Assembly (NCBI GenBank): GCA_028702365.1
Contig: JAQVOZ010000041.1
Location: forward strand, 1-9,293
Length of the DNA stretch: 9,293 nucleotides
Source of the DNA: Candidatus Omnitrophota bacterium
GTDB taxonomy: Bacteria; Omnitrophota; Gorgyraeia; Duberdicusellales; 4484-171
Direction of reading: 5' to 3'
Below the pieces are notes generated by a model. It did no database searches and had not been told where the DNA came from. It saw only the letters and a list, made by a program, of their open reading frames with translations. Below are positions 5,582-9,293 of the stretch, piece by piece; positions within the stretch are counted from its first letter, which is position 1, and every line of letters starts with the position of its first letter. The translations under genes and the position numbers were made by a program.

Positions 5582-6605
5582 TTTTCCCCCTGAAACTGCC
5601 GGTATTTACATAATTCATTATAAGCGCAGTAACATAAATCGATATTTTAAGTATTGCCTCCTGTTCGGATATCGGGTTTAGCAAACCCAAGTGCTTGCAC
5701 CTATTTATCAAAGTTTCAAGCAAAGTATTGATTATGAATTTTTTTTCTCCGGTCCAAATTGAAACATTATCGGAAATGTTATTCTTATATTTTTTTATTA
5801 TAGCATATGCGTAAGGCAGCTTTACATCATCCTTGTGGCTATGAGAAAATATTTTTGCCAAATTGGCATCATGGAAATCGGGAAATTCTTCGGCTAAATT
5901 GCGTCTTTTCTTTTTATAATAATTTTTAAGAGTAATATCCAGCGAAGAAGCTTTGCGGTATTTTTTACCGTTTTTAACCAACGGCGGTTTGTCTTTAATT
6001 CCCAGCATTATCTCTTCGATATATTGAAGCTTTTCTACCGCTTTCCAGCCTTTATACTGATTGCGCCAGTCAAGATTAGGCGATAGCCAAACGGCAAAAG
6101 TTTCGGCAAAATCTTCGTCAGGATGGCATTGAGCGTAATATTTTTCCAGGTGCCTTACAAAGCTTTTACTGTAAGGCTTAAATCTGTAAGCATCTGCGTA
6201 AGCTTTGGAAAATTGCCCGAATATTTTTTTCCAATCCTGAGATTGGTACAATTTATAGGCATAGTTTATGGCATGCCCTGCTTCATGACGTAAAAGCTGC
6301 ATACACCAGGCCTTTGTTTCTCCCTCCGCCTCAAGCATCATCTTTTTTTCAAGTTTTATAAGCGCAGGGTGGGCTAAATAAAATGGTATACCGACTTGGG
6401 GGTCCTGGTCAGGAGCAAACCATTCATCGGCCAAGTAGCATACCGGTTTAAATTTTATGCCTTTTGTTTCAAGTTCCTGATAAAGTTCTTTAACGCAGTC
6501 GGAAAGCCAAGTGCCTTCCATGCTTAGAGGCAGGTCTTTTATGCGAAGGCTGAGAAGATCTTCCTCCGAAACAACAGCTAAATCAATTTTTTCCTTTGAT
6601 ACCAT
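5574..6605 (-). CDS. Putative cytoplasmic zinc metallopeptidase (HEAGH)
   Basis: A 343-residue protein with the zincin motif HEAGH at 107-111 (His107 and His111 zinc ligands, Glu108 general base), and a likely third ligand Glu168 in DEDFAETFAVWL (164-174), the arrangement of gluzincin-like enzymes. The first half also holds GIPFYLAHPALIKLE (72-86). This resembles the putative zinc-binding metallopeptidases seen beside ATP-grasp genes; the family name is from memory. The C-terminal 130 residues are helical and basic in part (YYKKKRRNLAEEFPDF) and of unclear function. It has no signal peptide or membrane segment, so it should act in the cytoplasm. The start is fixed by AGGTG at 6615..6611, five bases before the ATG, with an in-frame stop a short way upstream. 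It overlaps the ATP-grasp gene by eight bases. The substrate is unknown. Confidence 0.8.
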   Translation of the reverse strand: MVSKEKIDLAVVSEEDLLSLRIKDLPLSMEGTWLSDCVKELYQELETKGIKFKPVCYLADEWFAPDQDPQVGIPFYLAHPALIKLEKKMMLEAEGETKAWCMQLLRHEAGHAINYAYKLYQSQDWKKIFGQFSKAYADAYRFKPYSKSFVRHLEKYYAQCHPDEDFAETFAVWLSPNLDWRNQYKGWKAVEKLQYIEEIMLGIKDKPPLVKNGKKYRKASSLDITLKNYYKKKRRNLAEEFPDFHDANLAKIFSHSHKDDVKLPYAYAIIKKYKNNISDNVSIWTGEKKFIINTLLETLINRCKHLGLLNPISEQEAILKISIYVTALIMNYVNTGSFRGKNG

Positions 6606-6630
6606 TCTTACACCTGAATAGACACGTAAA

Positions 6631-6659
6631 ATTATCCAAATATAATTTTACCATGACCA
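6631..6659 (-). promoter_or_regulatory. Candidate promoter of the metallopeptidase/ATP-grasp pair
   Basis: On the minus strand TGGTCA (6659..6654, four of six to the -35 consensus), a 17-nt spacer and GATAAT (6636..6631, five of six to the -10) predict a start near 6624, 19 nt ahead of the ATG with its AGGTG in between. It sits in the 83-nt gap downstream of the ABC transporter gene. No terminator is visible in that gap, so read-through from the transporter operon cannot be excluded. Confidence 0.4.
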
Positions 6660-6688
6660 CGGGGTATCCGCACTATTTTTCTATCTTT

Positions 6689-8668
6689 TTATTCGTATCG
6701 CAAAGCTTCAATCGGATCAAGCCGGGAAGCCTGACGGGCAGGCCAAAGGCCAAATACCACCCCTACTATCAAAGAAAAAACTGTAGCAAGGATTACTGAA
6801 GATACAGAAACTTTTACCGACCAACCCGAAATTAAACCTATCAATACGGATACGCTGCCGCCGAGCATGACACCGGCCAAGCCTCCGATAAATGACATCA
6901 ATATAGCTTCAATAAGGAATTGCGTCATAATATCTTTATTGTTGGCCCCAATTGCCTTACGCAGACCTATCTCACGCGTTCGTTCAGTTACCGATACAAG
7001 CATAATATTCATAATACCTATTCCGCCAACCAAAAGAGAAATAGCGGCAATCGCACCAAGCAAAATAGACATTGTTTGCGTGGTAGACTCAAGGGTTTTT
7101 TTAATATCGGACATATTACGAATCTGAAAAGAATCTTGCTGGTCTTCGGTAATCAAGCGGTGTTGTTTTATGATAAGCTTACGAATCTTTTCTTCGGCGG
7201 CATCAATTGTGTCCGGACTTAATGCTTCCACATAAAAAGAATCAATATATTGCTTGCCGAATATCCTGTACATTGCTGTAGTTACGGGAATGACAACAGT
7301 ATCATCCTGATCCTGCGGGCCGGCCGAACCTTTTTCAGGTAAAATGCCTATAACTTTAAAATTAATCAAATTTATTTTTATGGTTTCACCAATAGGATCA
7401 GATGCCCCAAAAAGCTCTTTTACTACGGTAGTACCAAGAAGAGCTACCTTATTTCTCATTTTCACTTCTTCTTCGGTAAAAAATCTTCCGACGGTAGGTT
7501 CGGCTGAACGTAACTCTGCATAGCTTACCCCTACACCTTCTACCTGCGTGTTCCAGTTATTATCCGCATAAACCAGCTGCGCCCTGTTTCTTACCGAAGG
7601 GCTGACACCCTTTATACAATCTCTGAGTTTTTCAATTGCCTCAAGGTCCTGAAAAGTAAAACGCGTGGTTGTCCCGGATTCCAAACTCACCCCTCCTGAC
7701 CTATGCGCGCCGGCTCTTATAATAAGCAGATTTGAACCCAGCGAAGATAATTGTTTTTCAATTGATTCCTGCGCTCCCTGGCCGATTGCGAGCATCGCAA
7801 TCACCGCAGCAACACCGATAAGAATGCCAAGTATAGATAGAAATGCGCGCATTTTATGCGATAGCATCGCAGAAACCGCCTGCCTTAGATAATCAAAAAA
7901 TTCTATGCCTTCTTTTACCGCGCTATCGGATTTTTCCAGAATACCTTTGATTAAATTTTCTGATTTAGGAAGCGCTGTTTTCGAATTTCTTGCCTCCCCT
8001 GGAGTAGCTCTATCGGAGATAACCCGCCCATCACGCATTGTAATGATTCTTTTAGCATAAGCAGCAATTTCATTTTCGTGGGTTACGACAATTATAGTTT
8101 TACCTTTTTCATTAAGCTTTTTTAAAATGTTAATTATTTCTTCTTTGCTTTTTGAATCAAGATTTCCGGTAGGTTCATCGGCAAAAATTATCGGCGGATC
8201 ATTGACCAGGCTTCTGGCTATAGCAACTCTCTGCTGCTGGCCTCCGGACATCTCATTAGGCTTATGCAACATTCTATCTTTTAAGCCGACTTCTTCTATC
8301 TCTTTCATAGCCCTGTCTTTTAAATGCCTTTTTCCGGCATAGATTAACGGCAATTCGGCATTTTCTAACGCTGACATTCTCGGCAACAAATGAAACTGCT
8401 GAAAAACAAAACCAACTAACCGGTTTCTGACTAAAGCAAGTTCTTTATCTGTAAGTTTTGTTACATCTTCGCCGCCAAGAGAATATTCGCCTGAATCGGG
8501 ACGATCTAGGAACCCCAATACATGCATCAAGGTAGATTTGCCAGAACCAGAAGCGCCCATAATTGCAACAAATTCTCCCGGCAAGATTCTCAGAGAAACT
8601 CCGCACAGGGCTTCCACCTTAACATCACCCATTTGGTAAGTTTTATACAAATTTCTAGTTTCAATCAT
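6689..8668 (-). CDS. macB: MacB-type ABC transporter, fused ATPase and permease
   Basis: A 659-residue protein with an N-terminal ABC ATPase and a C-terminal MacB permease, the usual MacB length. ATPase: Walker A GASGSGKST (38-46), Q-loop Gln90, signature SGGQQQR (141-147), Walker B IIFADE (160-165), H-loop His197. A linker of about 40 residues (220-262) leads to TM1 (about 275-297), a large periplasmic domain (about 300-530), and three further helices (about 535-558, 585-610, 622-645). ERTREIGLRKAIGA (562-575) is the conserved coupling segment of MacB/FtsX-like permeases. MacB works as a dimer with the periplasmic adaptor MacA and an outer-membrane TolC-type channel, expelling macrolides, peptides or lipid-like molecules from the periplasm; the substrate here is unknown. 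It starts 2 nt after the adaptor stop, with a weak Shine-Dalgarno sequence, implying translational coupling. The gene symbol is given by family. Confidence 0.92.
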   Translation of the reverse strand: MIETRNLYKTYQMGDVKVEALCGVSLRILPGEFVAIMGASGSGKSTLMHVLGFLDRPDSGEYSLGGEDVTKLTDKELALVRNRLVGFVFQQFHLLPRMSALENAELPLIYAGKRHLKDRAMKEIEEVGLKDRMLHKPNEMSGGQQQRVAIARSLVNDPPIIFADEPTGNLDSKSKEEIINILKKLNEKGKTIIVVTHENEIAAYAKRIITMRDGRVISDRATPGEARNSKTALPKSENLIKGILEKSDSAVKEGIEFFDYLRQAVSAMLSHKMRAFLSILGILIGVAAVIAMLAIGQGAQESIEKQLSSLGSNLLIIRAGAHRSGGVSLESGTTTRFTFQDLEAIEKLRDCIKGVSPSVRNRAQLVYADNNWNTQVEGVGVSYAELRSAEPTVGRFFTEEEVKMRNKVALLGTTVVKELFGASDPIGETIKINLINFKVIGILPEKGSAGPQDQDDTVVIPVTTAMYRIFGKQYIDSFYVEALSPDTIDAAEEKIRKLIIKQHRLITEDQQDSFQIRNMSDIKKTLESTTQTMSILLGAIAAISLLVGGIGIMNIMLVSVTERTREIGLRKAIGANNKDIMTQFLIEAILMSFIGGLAGVMLGGSVSVLIGLISGWSVKVSVSSVILATVFSLIVGVVFGLWPARQASRLDPIEALRYE

Positions 8669-8670
8669 TT

Positions 8671-9293
8671 TTATGGCGGGCCGCTTTGGCCTTTCCTTGA
8701 ACTTGGCATCTTAGGTAAAAAAGGGTTGCTTCCCGTATTACCGTTACTCGGAAAAACATATTTTTTTGTCGTAATAATTATCGTGTCGTTAGCAGTTACG
8801 CCGGAAATAACTTCGTAATTTTTATCATCTGTAATACCCAATTCAACTACGCGCTTAACAGGGTTTATACTTCCTGCCTGTTTTAATAAAACATAATTCT
8901 CGTTCTTATCTTTATGAACCGCGACAACCGGTATAAGCAAAGCATTTTCAATGCTTAAAACCGTAAAATCCACGGTTGCGTTCATACCGGAACGGAAAAA
9001 TTTCGGCGCACTCTCTGAGACAAGGTCAACTTTATATATAGTCACATTGTTTACCGTCTCGGATTCATAATAAATATGATCAACACTTGCATTTATCTTG
9101 GTATCCGGATAAGCATCGAGGCTGATAACAGCTTTTTGTCCTTGCTTAACTTTTCCAATATCTGTTTCATCTACCTGCGCCCGCACAATAAGGCGGTCCG
9201 ACAGAACGACCACGCTGTCAGAGGTAGTTACGGTTTGCCCTGCCTGAGTTGTAGCTACTATTACCTCTCCATCAATCGGTGCAAGCAAAGGAA
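8671..9293 (-). CDS. macA: MacA/HlyD-type periplasmic adaptor, 5' end cut by window
   Basis: About 206 codons are visible and the frame stays open to the window edge, so the N-terminus (signal or anchor, coiled-coil hairpin and half the lipoyl domain) lies outside. The TTG at 9288 is internal, within PLLAPIDGEVIV. The visible part starts with the second lipoyl/barrel-sandwich half (APIDGEVIVATTQAGQTV), then the beta-barrel domain (DETDIGKVKQGQKAVISLDA; FRSGMNATVDF) and a membrane-proximal domain (LLIPVVAVHKDKNENYVLL; VVELGITDDKNYEVISGV). It ends in a flexible Pro/Ser/Gly/Asn-rich tail. MacA-type adaptors form a hexameric conduit between MacB and an outer-membrane channel. The immediately following MacB gene supports the assignment; a general RND-type adaptor would lack that neighbour. 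Confidence 0.9.
   Translation of the reverse strand, partial: PLLAPIDGEVIVATTQAGQTVTTSDSVVVLSDRLIVRAQVDETDIGKVKQGQKAVISLDAYPDTKINASVDHIYYESETVNNVTIYKVDLVSESAPKFFRSGMNATVDFTVLSIENALLIPVVAVHKDKNENYVLLKQAGSINPVKRVVELGITDDKNYEVISGVTANDTIIITTKKYVFPSNGNTGSNPFLPKMPSSRKGQSGPP

Noticed and set aside
4556..6605. Reading the metallopeptidase/ATP-grasp pair as a RiPP (graspetide) cluster.
   Set aside because: No precursor peptide frame was found in the flanking gaps (83 nt on each side), and the ligase resembles the Ddl type rather than the RimK-like graspetide ligases.
6689..6799. Plus-strand frames opposite the transporter and metallopeptidase genes, such as 6596-6799 and 6920-7222.
   Set aside because: They are antisense to strongly supported genes, have no ribosome binding sites that I could see, and give low-complexity or unrecognisable products.

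Overview
The window comes from a Gram-negative, diderm bacterium. It encodes an outer-membrane-type beta-barrel protein with a signal peptide and a MacA/MacB-type pair that spans the envelope. Base composition is moderately A+T-rich. I cannot place it taxonomically with confidence. The mix of a noncanonical ATP-grasp ligase next to a zinc peptidase, a DUF493 protein and a small Trp-rich membrane protein would suit a poorly sampled environmental lineage (Omnitrophota, Elusimicrobiota or deltaproteobacteria-like), but this is a guess from memory.

Every supported gene lies on the minus strand, so transcription runs from high to low coordinates. In that order: (1) the C-terminal two-thirds or so of a MacA/HlyD-type periplasmic adaptor, cut by the window edge, then a MacB-type ABC transporter 2 nt later; (2) a putative cytoplasmic zinc metallopeptidase (HEAGH) overlapping by 8 nt a D-Ala-D-Ala-ligase-like ATP-grasp protein, with a possible promoter in front of the pair; (3) a two-helix membrane protein of unknown function overlapping a DUF493 (YbeD-like) protein by an ATGA junction, behind the best-looking promoter in the window (extended -10 TGC-TATAAT); (4) an NADPH-dependent FMN reductase-like flavoprotein with a four-cysteine, iron-sulfur-flavoprotein-like motif, then a sodium:solute symporter 37 nt later; (5) a small Trp-rich membrane protein with a strong ribosome binding site, then an outer-membrane beta-barrel protein 29 nt later. 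At the extreme left edge a TATAAT box lies directly before a possible start codon of a truncated gene.

No tRNA, rRNA, CRISPR array, insertion sequence or phage feature was seen, and no intergenic gap exceeds 150 nt. No intrinsic terminator with a GC-rich stem and U-tract was found.

The most promising candidate for an undescribed system is the metallopeptidase/ATP-grasp pair. The two genes are translationally coupled, neither product has an export signal, and the ligase lacks the usual D-Ala-D-Ala ligase ending of its active site. This suggests a cytoplasmic amide-bond-forming and amide-bond-cleaving couple acting on an unknown substrate. The second candidate is the DUF493 plus membrane protein operon.
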